DNA from: Paenibacillus jilunlii
GTDB taxonomy: Bacteria; Bacillota; Bacilli; Paenibacillales; Paenibacillaceae
DNA length: 64,000 bases
Direction of reading: 5' to 3'
Assembly: GCF_900102965.1 (NCBI RefSeq)
Contig: NZ_FNGM01000005.1
Span: forward strand, 251,822-315,821
Positions 17,778 through 26,916 of this stretch are shown here, in pieces; the first letter of the stretch is position 1; each line of letters opens with the position of its first letter. The translations under genes were made by a program, and so were the position numbers. The notes under the pieces are model-generated. The model was not told the origin of the DNA. It did not search any database and worked only from the letters and a program-made list of their open reading frames with translations.

Positions 17778-19209
17778 ATGAGCGGAGGTGCTTGTCCAGG
17801 AGGCTCAGGAACAGCCGTAGTCCCCGCTCCATGTCTGCTTCCGTCATTTGCGAATAGCACAGGCGGATATGCCGTGAGGGCAGATCCCCGGCGTAACACA
17901 CATCTCCGGGGAGAAAAGAAATGCCCTCCTGCTCCGCCAGCTCATGCAGCTGTGCAATGCCGGAAGCCGATGGAAGCTGCAGCCAAAGGTTCAGCCCCCC
18001 TTCAGGCAGAACCCAGGTCACACCCGGCGGGGCGTACTGCTTCAGCAGCCTGGCCGCCTTCTCCATGCGCCTCCGCAGAGCAGCCCGGAGCGTACGGGCA
18101 TAGTCCTCGTACTTGCGCGCAATGAACGGAAGCACCGCACCTTGCGTCAGCAGCGGACTGCCCAGATCACTGGCCGACTTGGCGGCAATCAGTCTGGAGA
18201 GGATATTGCCCTCGGCTGCAACACAGGCAATCCGGCAGCCCGGGGCGATCACTTTGCTGAAGCTTTTCATATATACCACATGCCCGTCCTCATCCATCGA
18301 TTTGATCGGAGGGGGTGGGGGCGTGCGGAAATACAGGTCACTGAACGGATCATCCTCTACAATGAGACAGCGGTAGCTGCGGGCAAGCTCCAGCAGCCGC
18401 TGTCTTCTTGTCATGCTCATTGTGACGCCGCTCGGATTCTGGAAGGTTGGGTTTGTATAGATCAGTTTGGGCGGCCTGGCATCGCATAACCTGGTCAGCA
18501 CATCCACACGCATCCCCTCATGATCCATCGGCACGAAAATCATCTCTGCCCCTCTTCCGGCGAATACGTCAATCGCGCCGGTATAGCTCGGAGCTTCCAG
18601 GTAGACGGTATCTCCGGGACCGACAAACGTCCGGGCCACCAGATCGATTCCCTGCTGTGTACCGCTGGTAATCATCAGATCATCAGCGCTGAGATGAATG
18701 CCGCGCGGCTGCAAATGCCTGCGCATGATCTCCCGCAGCTCCGGGTCGCCCTGGAAATTACCGTAGGATGCCATCAGTTCGGGCTGGCCTGTTACCAGTT
18801 CAGCCATAGTTGTACCAATAGGCTCCAGTGGAAGAAGTTCGCCGTGAATGGCTGCCAGATGGAACGGATACTTCACCTCAGAGTAACCGAAATTGCGCCA
18901 GAGCTGAGCGCGCGGCAAATAATCATCGTAACCGTCCCGCCAGTCTGCACCATTCCCGGGCCCGCTCCGCTCATGCTCCGCTACAAAGCAGCCTTTGCCC
19001 TGGCTGCATATGAGATGTCCCTTCTTCTCCAGATCGGCGTAGGCCTTGCTCACAGTGACCTGGCTTACCTTCAGCGTGGCTGCCAGACTTCTGACAGAAG
19101 GCAGGCGGAAGCCCGGCTGCAGCAGCCCGGAAGTAATCCGCTGGGCCAGCGTATCGCTGATCTGCTGCGGCAAAGGTTTGCTGCCGCTGCGAAGCAAATC
19201 GATATGCAT
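17740..19209 (-). CDS. MocR/PdxR-family transcriptional regulator (GntR HTH + aminotransferase-like domain)
   Basis: The 489-residue protein has an N-terminal GntR winged helix (PLPQQISDTLAQRITSGLLQPGFRLPSVRSLAATL, about residues 12-75). A fold-type I PLP domain follows with NPTFQNPSG, VEDDPFSDLYF and the PLP lysine in MKSFSKVIAPGCRI. MocR regulators sense PLP or amino-compound adducts and usually control a divergent gene. Here that is the aminotransferase at 19302, with repeated CTGTTATA half-sites between them. GGAGGACGG precedes the ATG. It overlaps the protease gene tail-to-tail. Confidence 0.9.
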   Translation of the reverse strand: MHIDLLRSGSKPLPQQISDTLAQRITSGLLQPGFRLPSVRSLAATLKVSQVTVSKAYADLEKKGHLICSQGKGCFVAEHERSGPGNGADWRDGYDDYLPRAQLWRNFGYSEVKYPFHLAAIHGELLPLEPIGTTMAELVTGQPELMASYGNFQGDPELREIMRRHLQPRGIHLSADDLMITSGTQQGIDLVARTFVGPGDTVYLEAPSYTGAIDVFAGRGAEMIFVPMDHEGMRVDVLTRLCDARPPKLIYTNPTFQNPSGVTMSMTRRQRLLELARSYRCLIVEDDPFSDLYFRTPPPPPIKSMDEDGHVVYMKSFSKVIAPGCRIACVAAEGNILSRLIAAKSASDLGSPLLTQGAVLPFIARKYEDYARTLRAALRRRMEKAARLLKQYAPPGVTWVLPEGGLNLWLQLPSASGIAQLHELAEQEGISFLPGDVCYAGDLPSRHIRLCYSQMTEADMERGLRLFLSLLDKHLRSFNSRSPGSAGGF

Positions 19210-19225
19210 TTTTCCGTCCTCCCAA

Positions 19226-19272
19226 CTGTTATATTCACCGCTTTACTGTTATACCGCTATGCCGTTATGATA
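19226..19272. promoter_or_regulatory. Putative MocR operator: three direct half-sites
   Basis: CTGTTATA occurs at 19226-19233 and 19246-19253, and a variant CCGTTATG at 19262-19269. The spacings are 20 and 16 bp. They lie in the 92-bp gap between the divergent regulator and aminotransferase genes, the usual place for MocR-type binding sites. Assignment as operator is inference. Confidence 0.5.
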
Positions 19273-19301
19273 CAACAAAAACCAAGAGCGGGGTACTTTT
19301 T

Positions 19302-20537
19302 ATGAAGATAAATTTTTCTACAACAGCGGATCATCTGGGATCTTCAGCAGTCCGTGAAATTCTGAAGGTTACTCAGGGCAAAGACATCATCTCTTTGGCC
19401 GGAGGACTTCCCGGTGAGGAGCTGTTTCCAATGCAGGCTGTCCGCGATGCCTATGCCAGGGCACTCTCTGCTGATACTTCAGCCCTTCAGTACGGCTTGA
19501 CTGAAGGCTACCTGCCGCTGCGGGAACAACTCGCCGCGAGGCTGACCGGGCAAGGCATTCCGGTATCCTCTTCCGATATGATTCTGACTACGGGCTCGCA
19601 GCAGGCGCTGGACCTGCTGTGCAAAATTATGCTGGACCCCGGCGATGCCGTGCTTGTTGAAGCGCCAACTTATCTGGCTGCGCTGCAAGTGCTTGGCTCT
19701 TACCGGGCCGCGATTCACACGGTCCAGAGCGATGAGCACGGCATACTGCCGGATCACTTGGAAGAGCAGCTGCGCATACGGCGCCCCAAGCTGCTGTATG
19801 CTGTACCTACCTTTAACAATCCGTCCGGAGCCACCTGGAGCAGAGAACGCCGTGAACAGATTGTAGATTTATGCCGGCGCTATGAGGTGCTCATTCTCGA
19901 AGACAATCCGTATGGCGAAATCGCCTTCGATGAATCCCCAGGCGCTTATCCCCCTACGCTGGCAGCGATTGACCGAAGCGGCGAAGGCGAATCCTGTGTG
20001 GTCTACACAGGAACCTTCTCCAAGATTGTTGCTCCGGGAGTGCGCACCGGCTGGATCATCGGCCCCCCTGAATTGATCCGGGTGATCGCCAAAGCCAAGC
20101 AGGCTGCTGATTTGCATTCCAGCACCATTGACCAGCGGGCACTGGCTGAACTGCTGCAGACCTTTGACCTTGAGGGGCATATCCGCCTGATTTCCCGAGA
20201 ATACCATTCACGGATGAAACTGCTCTCCGGCGAACTGGCGTCCCGCAGCTGGGAAGGCACATATTTTCTTGAGCCGCGCGGCGGCATGTTCCTGTGGCTG
20301 ACCCTGGCTGAACCTGTTAACGCCGCAGAGCTGCTTCCTTATGCCGTAGAGCAAGGGGTAGCTTTTGTACCTGGCGAGGTGTTCTATTCCGAGCAGCCGC
20401 GGAGGAATACGATGCGGCTTAATTTCACGCATACCCCTCCTGCGCTGATGCAGACTGCGGTGCAGCGGCTGGACGAGGCTCTGAAGATTTACTCCCGGAG
20501 TAAAGAAATTCCGCAGCAGATTCCTCAAGCAAAATAA
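19302..20537 (+). CDS. PLP-dependent aminotransferase, class I/II
   Basis: The 411-residue fold-type I aminotransferase has ISLAGGLPGEELFP at the N-terminus, LTTGSQQALDLLCK, PTFNNPSGATW, LEDNPYGEIAF and the PLP lysine in TGTFSKIVAPGVRTGW. A C-terminal arginine, probably for substrate carboxylate binding, lies in NTMRLNFTH. It resembles the LysN/2-aminoadipate and aromatic aminotransferase group found next to MocR regulators; the substrate is not deducible. The ribosome site is weak (GAGCGGGG). It is divergent from, and probably controlled by, the MocR gene. A hairpin at 20551-20580 follows. Confidence 0.88.
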   Translation: MKINFSTTADHLGSSAVREILKVTQGKDIISLAGGLPGEELFPMQAVRDAYARALSADTSALQYGLTEGYLPLREQLAARLTGQGIPVSSSDMILTTGSQQALDLLCKIMLDPGDAVLVEAPTYLAALQVLGSYRAAIHTVQSDEHGILPDHLEEQLRIRRPKLLYAVPTFNNPSGATWSRERREQIVDLCRRYEVLILEDNPYGEIAFDESPGAYPPTLAAIDRSGEGESCVVYTGTFSKIVAPGVRTGWIIGPPELIRVIAKAKQAADLHSSTIDQRALAELLQTFDLEGHIRLISREYHSRMKLLSGELASRSWEGTYFLEPRGGMFLWLTLAEPVNAAELLPYAVEQGVAFVPGEVFYSEQPRRNTMRLNFTHTPPALMQTAVQRLDEALKIYSRSKEIPQQIPQAK

Positions 20538-20550
20538 CCCATTGCATACC

Positions 20551-20580
20551 TAAAAGCGGCCCTCCGAGGAGGGCCGCTGT
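20551..20580. terminator. Stem-loop terminator between aminotransferase gene and rnpB
   Basis: The perfect stem AGCGGCCCTCC / GGAGGGCCGCT (20555-20578) has a short loop. The minus strand reads into TTTTAGG, serving rnpB; the plus-strand tail (GTCTTA) is weaker. Confidence 0.7.
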
Positions 20581-20633
20581 CTTATGATTACGCCAGTTCA
20601 ATTCAACATTATTGCCAACAAGTTGTCAGTTAG

Positions 20634-21048
20634 GAAAGTTTGCCGTAAGCCGGGTTCTGTGCTCGTCGTGGTTCGAACGGGAACTACCCTCCCACCATAA
20701 GCGACAATCATCTATCTAGGCCGTACATTACTGCACAGCTCCAGCGACCAACCTAGACGCGCCTCAGGCGAAGGCTGCTTCTTCCGGTTAAGGAGAAGCT
20801 GCGTCTCATTAGGTCTTGCTCCAGATGGGGTTTACCAGGAACGAAGTCACCAGCGTTCCTCGGGGTCTCTTACACCTCGGTTCCATCCTTGCCTGTGCCG
20901 CCCGAAAGCGGCCATCGGCGGTCCATTTCTGTGGCACTATCCTTCGGCTCGCGCCGACTGGACGTTATCCAGCACCCTGCCTTGTGGAGCCCGGACTTTC
21001 CTCCCGCGGCGTCTTCACGCGCGCCGGCGATTGTCTGTCAAACTTTCC
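20634..21048 (-). ncRNA. rnpB: RNase P RNA (class B)
   Basis: The minus strand carries the universally conserved P4 halves, GAGGAAAGTCCGGGCTC near the 5' end and ACAGAACCCGGCTTA near the 3' end. The ends GAAAGTTTG / CAAACTTTC pair as helix P1 and set the boundaries within a few bases. The length of about 415 nt and the Bacillus-type architecture indicate class B. The RNA is the catalytic subunit that matures tRNA 5' ends; its protein partner gene rnpA is not in the window. A strong promoter lies at 21063-21091. Confidence 0.97.
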
Positions 21049-21062
21049 GATCAACATTGTAT

Positions 21063-21091
21063 ATTATACAGACTTGCATCCTGCGGCACAA
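21063..21091 (-). promoter_or_regulatory. SigA promoter of rnpB
   Basis: Minus strand: TTGTGC (21086-21091), a 17-bp spacer, TATAAT (21063-21068). The start is predicted near 21055, just before the P1 helix. Confidence 0.75.
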
Positions 21092-21108
21092 GTGTAAATA
21101 AGAGGGAA

Positions 21109-22224
21109 TTAGAGAAAAGCAAACGGCTCCGTGTTCACCTCAGAGGCATGTACAGCGGTTTGGTATTTATGCTCGTTCAGCTTAGCAGTGATCCACTCAG
21201 CTACTTTCACTTTCATAATCTTTTCCGCATTGTGTCCCGGATCAATCAGCGTAATGCCCGCCAGAAATGCATCCTGTGCCGTGTGATAGTCAATGTCCCC
21301 GGTCACGAGCACGTCCGCTCCTTTGAAGATGGCGCTGTTGTAATACTTCGCCCCGGAACCTCCCATTACAGCTGCTTTGCGGATAGGCCGGTTCAAATCC
21401 CCAACGACACGAACATGGTCGACCTGAAGTCCGCTTTTAACCGTCTCAACGAATTGCCCCAAAGTCACCGGCTCCTTAAGCTTCCCTACCCGGCCCAGCC
21501 CGAAACTGCGGCCCTTCAAGTCCATGGAATAAAGATCATAAGCCACTTCTTCGTAAGGATGGGCCTTCAGCATTGCCTGCACGACTTTATTCCGGATCGG
21601 CTGTGGCACAATCGTTTCAATGCGGACCTCCTCAGCACGCTCCAGCTTGCCCTTCTCACCAAGGTAAGGGTCCGATCCCTCTCTCGGGATGAAGGTTCCA
21701 TAGCCTTCAATATTGAAGCTGCAGTGGCTGTAATTGCCGATCCAGCCCGCACCGGCGTTCAGGATGGCATCCAGCACCTTCTGGTGGTGGTCCTTCGGCA
21801 CAAATACCACCAGCTTGGACAGCTGCTCGGTATGGATATCCTTTATCGGCGCACCCTCCAGGATGCCCAGGGCTTCCGCCATCCAATCGTTCATGCCGCC
21901 TTCGGCCACATCCAGATTCGTATGGCTGATATAGACAGCAATATCGTTTTTGATCAGCTTCTCATAGAGCTTGCCCATAGGGGTATCGGTCTGAATTCCC
22001 TTAATCGGACGGAAAATAATCGCATGGTGGGCGATGATCAGATTGCAGCCCTGTGTTATCGCTTCATCCACGACCGCTTCATTGACATCAAGCGCCACAA
22101 GAACACCGGTAATCTCCTTCTGCAGAGAACCAAGCTGCAGCCCGACGTTGTCCCATTCCTCCGCCAAATGTTTGGGGGCAAGCTGCTCCATATATCCGAT
22201 TACAGTTTGTCCTTTGGCAAACAT
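21109..22224 (-). CDS. yqfO: Nif3-like dinuclear metal-centre protein YqfO
   Basis: The 371-residue protein has Nif3 domains at both ends (EEWDNVGLQLGS; NLIIAHHAIIFRP; ISHTNLDVAEGGMND; VVGDLNRPIRKAAVMGGSG; DIDYHTAQDAFLAGITLIDPGHNAEK) around a CutA-like insert (VVFVPKDHHQKVLDAI). His/Asp/Glu residues would hold two metals. The biochemical role is uncertain; GTP cyclohydrolase and c-di-AMP-related functions have been discussed for the family. GGAGGTG sits before the ATG at 22224, which lies 25 nt inside trmK. This trmK-yqfO pairing is conserved downstream of rpoD in Bacillales. Confidence 0.92.
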   Translation of the reverse strand: MFAKGQTVIGYMEQLAPKHLAEEWDNVGLQLGSLQKEITGVLVALDVNEAVVDEAITQGCNLIIAHHAIIFRPIKGIQTDTPMGKLYEKLIKNDIAVYISHTNLDVAEGGMNDWMAEALGILEGAPIKDIHTEQLSKLVVFVPKDHHQKVLDAILNAGAGWIGNYSHCSFNIEGYGTFIPREGSDPYLGEKGKLERAEEVRIETIVPQPIRNKVVQAMLKAHPYEEVAYDLYSMDLKGRSFGLGRVGKLKEPVTLGQFVETVKSGLQVDHVRVVGDLNRPIRKAAVMGGSGAKYYNSAIFKGADVLVTGDIDYHTAQDAFLAGITLIDPGHNAEKIMKVKVAEWITAKLNEHKYQTAVHASEVNTEPFAFL

Positions 22225-22976
22225 GCCAGCACCTCCACTATTCGGTTGATCTGCGCCGAGATCTGATTGCGTCTTTCCTCTGCCGAGGCCTGTCCGGAAC
22301 GGGACAGCGAAGTCAGAATTCCCTGCAGCTTGGCAATCTCTCCTTGCCATTTGGCGAAGAACGTTGCATTCGGCGATTGCAGCAGCCATGGTCCCATCTC
22401 CAGCAGCAGCTCACGGTCACACACCGTTCCTCCGGCCAGCTGCAAATCACGGTACAACAGCTCATTTGTGATTCCTTCAGCAGCCTCTTCCCTGACGGCG
22501 GTCAGAATTTCATAAATCTTGCCGTCTTCCTCCAGGATATGCTCGGCGGTAAGCACCCAGCCATGGTTCAACAGCCAGCGGCGCAAAATATCCTCACCGA
22601 CATTCGGCTGAAGCGCCAGTGTCTTCACGCCTTCAAGCTTGCCGAGGCTTAAGCCCCGGTCCAGAATCGAGGCAATCAGCGCGCCTCCCATCCCGGCGAT
22701 GGTAATACAATCGGCTTCCCCTGGCTCCAGTACTTCAAGCCCGTCTCCGCGGCGGACGGCAATCACCTTCCCCAGTCCAGCCTCTGCTACCCCCCTGCGG
22801 GCGGCTTCGAACGGTCCCGGGTTCACTTCTCCGGCAACGGCAGAAGGTGCCCGGCCGCTCGCTACAGCCGCTACAGGCAGCAGGGCATGGTCAGAGCCGA
22901 TATCAGCGACAATGCTGCCCGGCGGAATCTGCTCCAGCACAAGCTGAAGCCGGTTTGATAATTTATTGTTATTCAT
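22200..22976 (-). CDS. trmK: tRNA (adenine-N1)-methyltransferase TrmK (m1A22)
   Basis: The 258-residue protein has a Rossmann methyltransferase domain with the SAM motif IVADIGSDHALLPV (about residues 22-35) and the motif IV-like TIAGMGG. An alpha-helical C-terminal coiled domain follows. It methylates A22 in the D-arm of certain tRNAs. Its start codon overlaps the stop codon of the upstream membrane-protein gene (ATGA), and its 3' end overlaps yqfO. The ribosome site is poor, so translation is probably coupled to the upstream gene. Confidence 0.92.
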   Translation of the reverse strand: MNNNKLSNRLQLVLEQIPPGSIVADIGSDHALLPVAAVASGRAPSAVAGEVNPGPFEAARRGVAEAGLGKVIAVRRGDGLEVLEPGEADCITIAGMGGALIASILDRGLSLGKLEGVKTLALQPNVGEDILRRWLLNHGWVLTAEHILEEDGKIYEILTAVREEAAEGITNELLYRDLQLAGGTVCDRELLLEMGPWLLQSPNATFFAKWQGEIAKLQGILTSLSRSGQASAEERRNQISAQINRIVEVLACLPKDKL

Positions 22977-23797
22977 GAGGTCACCCACGTTATCCATTTT
23001 TTGCGGAAAATAAACAGCAGGGCAAGACCTGCCGCAATCTTCAATATCAGTATTAGCGAAACCCACTGGGGAAAATCCTGTCTCAGCAGCAAAGCGTCAA
23101 TTTCAGGCATAATCCAGAGTGAGACACCTACGCCCAGGTAGACTCCGGAAACACCATTCACCCGGTGATGCAGCAGCCAGCTCAGCCATACCATCAGCAC
23201 GCAGAGCGGCAGATACAGCAGCTCCAGTTCAAGAATGGAGGCATCCGGCCGCTGCTGCCCGAAGAACCCTGCATACAGCAATGCCCAAAAGGCAAAGCCG
23301 CAGAAATGCAAAAGGCTGATCCGCAGAAAAAATCCGAGAACGACCCACAGCAAGCCGCAGCCTGCAATCAGCAGTGGCCGCCAGAAATCGGGATCAAGAT
23401 CATGCAGTGCAATAAGCCATAATCCGAAGCCCAGTGTCAGCACGCTTCCGGCCCCCGCCAGCACGAGGCTGATCATGTTGTTCCGGTCCCGGTAAATGTA
23501 TGAGTAGCCATAACAAACAATCAGGACACAAAGTGCGGTAGCAAGTTGCAATGGCCAGGGAAAAACGCTAAAATAAAGACTAATCAAGAAAATCAAGGAA
23601 ATAATTCCAAAACCAAACAGCCATATTTTGATGCTTCCCTGCTGAAGATTACGGAGCGAAATCGGATTGCTGTCCTTCACCCCGGCCTCATCATCATAGA
23701 GGTTGCTCAGGAAATCGCAATACTGCTCCGGCAAAACCTTGCTTCTTCTCCAGTACTGAATTTCTCTTAAAATAATTTCACGTTTTTCCAAATTCAA
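22973..23797 (-). CDS. Integral membrane protein of unknown function
   Basis: The 274-residue protein begins with a soluble region of about 55 residues (NLEKREIILREIQYWRRSKVLPEQYCDFL). About eight membrane segments follow, the last close to the C-terminus (SLILILKIAAGLALLFIF). I do not recognise a family with certainty; the pattern of a short cytoplasmic head followed by a membrane bundle recalls DUF2157-type proteins. In B. subtilis the cytochrome gene cccA occupies this slot between rpoD and yqfN (trmK). It is translationally coupled to trmK by an ATGA overlap. Confidence 0.65.
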   Translation of the reverse strand: MNLEKREIILREIQYWRRSKVLPEQYCDFLSNLYDDEAGVKDSNPISLRNLQQGSIKIWLFGFGIISLIFLISLYFSVFPWPLQLATALCVLIVCYGYSYIYRDRNNMISLVLAGAGSVLTLGFGLWLIALHDLDPDFWRPLLIAGCGLLWVVLGFFLRISLLHFCGFAFWALLYAGFFGQQRPDASILELELLYLPLCVLMVWLSWLLHHRVNGVSGVYLGVGVSLWIMPEIDALLLRQDFPQWVSLILILKIAAGLALLFIFRKKWITWVTS

Positions 23798-23837
23798 CGG
23801 CTCATCCCTCTTTCGGACCTTGACTCCGGCCTAAGCT

Positions 23838-23872
23838 AAAAGGACCTCCTGCCACCGTGCAGCAGAAGGTCC
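23838..23872 (-). terminator. Terminator of rpoD
   Basis: On the minus strand, GGACCTTCTGC pairs with GCAGGAGGTCC and is followed by TTTTAG, 11 nt after the rpoD stop. Confidence 0.8.
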
Positions 23873-23883
23873 GGTTTATGACA

Positions 23884-25017
23884 CTATTCGAGGAAATCCT
23901 TAAGACGTTTGCTGCGGCTTGGATGCCGGAGCTTGCGCAACGCCTTGGCTTCAATCTGGCGGATCCGCTCACGGGTAACGCCGAACACTTTGCCGACCTC
24001 TTCGAGTGTTCTCGTCCGTCCGTCATCCAGACCGAAGCGCAGACGAAGCACATTCTCCTCACGCTCTGTGAGCGTGTCCAGCACATCCTCCAGCTGTTCC
24101 TTCAGCAGCTCATAAGCAGCTGCGTCTGCAGGCGCAAGCGCCTCCTGATCCTCAATGAAATCACCCAAATGCGAATCATCTTCTTCACCGATCGGTGTTT
24201 CCAGTGATACCGGCTCCTGGGCAATCTTCATAATTTCTCTGACCTTCTCAACCGTCAGCTCCATCTCGGCGGCAATCTCCTCCGGCGATGGCTCACGTCC
24301 AAGCTCCTGCAGCAGCTGGCGGGATACCCGGATCAGCTTGTTGATGGTTTCCACCATGTGTACCGGAATCCGGATCGTCCGGGCCTGGTCCGCAATTGCC
24401 CGCGTGATGGCTTGGCGAATCCACCAAGTCGCATAGGTACTGAATTTGAAGCCTTTGTTGTGGTCAAACTTCTCAACAGCTTTGATCAGACCCATGTTGC
24501 CTTCCTGAATCAGGTCGAGGAACAGCATGCCGCGTCCAACATAACGTTTGGCGATACTTACGACGAGCCGCAGGTTCGCTTCAGCAAGCCGGCGTTTGGC
24601 TTCCTCATCGCCGTTCTTGATTCGCATCGCCAGCTCTACTTCGTCATCAGCCGACAGCAGCGGCACACGCCCGATCTCCTTCAGATACATCCGGACAGGG
24701 TCATTGATCTTGATTCCGGGCGGGAGTGACAAATCGTCGTCGAAGCTGAAGTCATCATTGTCGCTGCCTTCGTTATCCTCGCTTGGCCGAAGGGTATTGA
24801 CCTCTTCGTCATTCTCATTCACAACCTCGATACCCAAATCGCTCAGCTGCTCGTAGAATTCCTCCATTTGCTCGGGGTCCTGATCAAACGGCGACAGTTT
24901 CTCCATAATATCTTTGTAGTTCAATGATGATCTTTTCTTGCCTTGCTCAATAAGCTGATCCTTAACCTGATCCAGAGTAAATTCCGCTTCCAGTTCAGTG
25001 TGCTGATCGTTCGCCAT
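23884..25017 (-). CDS. rpoD: Primary sigma factor RpoD (SigA)
   Basis: The 377-residue protein has the acidic region 1.1 (residues 1-100), then region 1.2 ([17 protein letters not shown]). Region 2 carries [34 protein letters not shown], followed by region 3 ([16 protein letters not shown]) and region 4.2 ([18 protein letters not shown]). It directs RNA polymerase to housekeeping promoters of the TTGACA/TATAAT type, several of which are visible in this window. GGAGGAGGG precedes the ATG. It follows dnaG by 40 nt in the classic yqxD-dnaG-rpoD operon. Confidence 0.98.
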   Translation of the reverse strand: MANDQHTELEAEFTLDQVKDQLIEQGKKRSSLNYKDIMEKLSPFDQDPEQMEEFYEQLSDLGIEVVNENDEEVNTLRPSEDNEGSDNDDFSFDDDLSLPPGIKINDPVRMYLKEIGRVPLLSADDEVELAMRIKNGDEEAKRRLAEANLRLVVSIAKRYVGRGMLFLDLIQEGNMGLIKAVEKFDHNKGFKFSTYATWWIRQAITRAIADQARTIRIPVHMVETINKLIRVSRQLLQELGREPSPEEIAAEMELTVEKVREIMKIAQEPVSLETPIGEEDDSHLGDFIEDQEALAPADAAAYELLKEQLEDVLDTLTEREENVLRLRFGLDDGRTRTLEEVGKVFGVTRERIRQIEAKALRKLRHPSRSKRLKDFLE

Positions 25018-25057
25018 AATTCGACTCCCTCCTCCCTAGGTACATCCTGTCAACTGC

Positions 25058-26878
25058 TCATTGTCTCTCTAGGGCTATAATCTCACTTGCTATTTGTGCC
25101 GCACGCAAAAAGTCGCCCGACTTCTCAGCCTGAATCATCTCTTCGCGTTTTTGTTCCATCCCGCGTTGCACGGGGTATTTCCGCACTTCACGGATACAAT
25201 CATCCAGAACCTGTGTATTCCAGTCCGGAGGAGTGTCCATCATGGAAATCGCGGTTGCGGTTTTTTCCAGACGGTCATCCTGAAGCGATGATAGAAACCG
25301 GCTGATGCCGGGGGGTTTGCCTTGCGCGTAATAGGCATATAGATAAGCGGCAATTGCCGCATGATCATCAATGTTGAACTCTTCTCCGAGGCGTTCGCCT
25401 ACATATGCCGCGGCATCCGGGTCCTGTATCATCCAGGACAGCAGCCGCCGTTCGGCAACATGATAAGCTGGCAGCAAAGTCGGCGTCTGCACCTGCCCTT
25501 TTTTATGCCTACCATTATTCCACCTTTTGTCGTTATTATCCCCTTCGGGAAGGTTTTTTTGCATGGACGCCCGAAGTAAATTGCAGTCCTGCTTCAAGCT
25601 ATCATATGACAGCTCCAGCTCGGAGGCGATTTCGCGCAGGTAGACCTCGCGCTCTGTGGAGGAATGCAGGGAGGCAATAATCTCCAGGGCCTCCTTGACA
25701 TAGGCTATTTTACCGTCTTCCTCTAGCAGTATATGGTTTTTTTTCAGATATATAAGCTTAAATTTAATGGATGAAACCGCTGAATCAATGACTTGCTCCT
25801 TGAACCGCTCTCCCCCATGGCGGGAGATGAATTCATCGGGATCGAGTCCGCTGGGAAGCACAGCCACCTTAACCCGCAGGCCGTTATCCTCCAGCATCGG
25901 GATCGCCTTCATTGCAGCAGCTTGTCCCGCCTTATCGCCGTCATAAGCCAGAACGATCTCATCACCCAGACTCTTCATTAGAGCCACATGTCCCTCTGTC
26001 AGAGAGGTCCCCATGGTAGCCACACCGTTATGCACACCTGCTTCCCAAGCCGAAATGACATCACCATAGCCTTCAAAAAGGACGATTTGCCGCGTTTTGC
26101 GGATGGATGCTTTGGATTGGTGCAAATTGTACAGAATCCGGCTTTTGTTAAACAGTCTGCTCTCCGGGGAATTCAAGTATTTCGGCTGACCGTCTCCAAG
26201 AATTCTTCCGGCAAAAGCAATCACCTTCCCTGTACGGTTCGCAATCGGAAAAATGACGCGTCCGCGAAAGCGGTCAATATACCCTTTGCCTTCACCTCTG
26301 GCCGACAGCAGTCCGCCCTTCTCCATCTCGGCGAGATTAAAGTTCCTTTTGTCCAGGAACTGGAGCAGTGTATCCCAGCGGTCCGGTGCATAGCCGATCT
26401 GGAACTGGTCGATCATTTTGCCGCTGAAGCCCCGGGATCTCAAATAATCCATGGCGGCAGTGCCGTATTCCGTATTCTTCAGCAGAAAATGATAAAATTT
26501 AGCCGACAGCTCATACGCCTGAATCAGCCGGTCACGCTCAGGATCAGGAGGGGAGAGGACGCCTCCGGTTCCCTCGGGAACAGGGATATCACTTTCTTCC
26601 GCCATTATTCTGACTGCTTCGGGGAAGGATAACCCTTCGATTTCCATCCTGAATTTGATGGCATTGCCCCCCATGCCGCAGCCAAAGCAATGAAAGACCC
26701 CCCGTTCGGGGGTTACAGTGAAGGAAGGGGTTTTCTCCGAATGAAACGGGCAGAGGCCCCATAAATATTTCCCCTGCTTGGACAAATGGACAACCTTACC
26801 GACAGTATCGACAATGTCATGCCGTGCGAGGACACTCTCGATCACTTCTTCCGGAATATTACCTTGTCCGCTAGCCAC
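25058..26878 (-). CDS. dnaG: DNA primase DnaG
   Basis: The 606-residue primase has an N-terminal zinc-binding domain (LCPFHSEKTPSF ... FHCFGCGMGGNAIKF) and the TOPRIM core with LFEGYGDVISAWEAG and LAYDGDKAGQAA (acidic metal ligands). A C-terminal helicase-interacting region follows. It synthesises RNA primers for lagging-strand replication. The start codon is GTG with AAGGTGG upstream. It lies between yqxD and rpoD as in most Bacillales. Confidence 0.97.
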   Translation of the reverse strand: MASGQGNIPEEVIESVLARHDIVDTVGKVVHLSKQGKYLWGLCPFHSEKTPSFTVTPERGVFHCFGCGMGGNAIKFRMEIEGLSFPEAVRIMAEESDIPVPEGTGGVLSPPDPERDRLIQAYELSAKFYHFLLKNTEYGTAAMDYLRSRGFSGKMIDQFQIGYAPDRWDTLLQFLDKRNFNLAEMEKGGLLSARGEGKGYIDRFRGRVIFPIANRTGKVIAFAGRILGDGQPKYLNSPESRLFNKSRILYNLHQSKASIRKTRQIVLFEGYGDVISAWEAGVHNGVATMGTSLTEGHVALMKSLGDEIVLAYDGDKAGQAAAMKAIPMLEDNGLRVKVAVLPSGLDPDEFISRHGGERFKEQVIDSAVSSIKFKLIYLKKNHILLEEDGKIAYVKEALEIIASLHSSTEREVYLREIASELELSYDSLKQDCNLLRASMQKNLPEGDNNDKRWNNGRHKKGQVQTPTLLPAYHVAERRLLSWMIQDPDAAAYVGERLGEEFNIDDHAAIAAYLYAYYAQGKPPGISRFLSSLQDDRLEKTATAISMMDTPPDWNTQVLDDCIREVRKYPVQRGMEQKREEMIQAEKSGDFLRAAQIASEIIALERQ

Positions 26879-26916
26879 TCAACCACCTTCATCTCTTAAC
26901 AAATAAATATAATTCG

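Noticed and set aside
20816..21097. Short plus-strand frames across 20.8-21.1 kb
   Set aside because: They lie within RNase P RNA, which explains the sequence conservation and structure.
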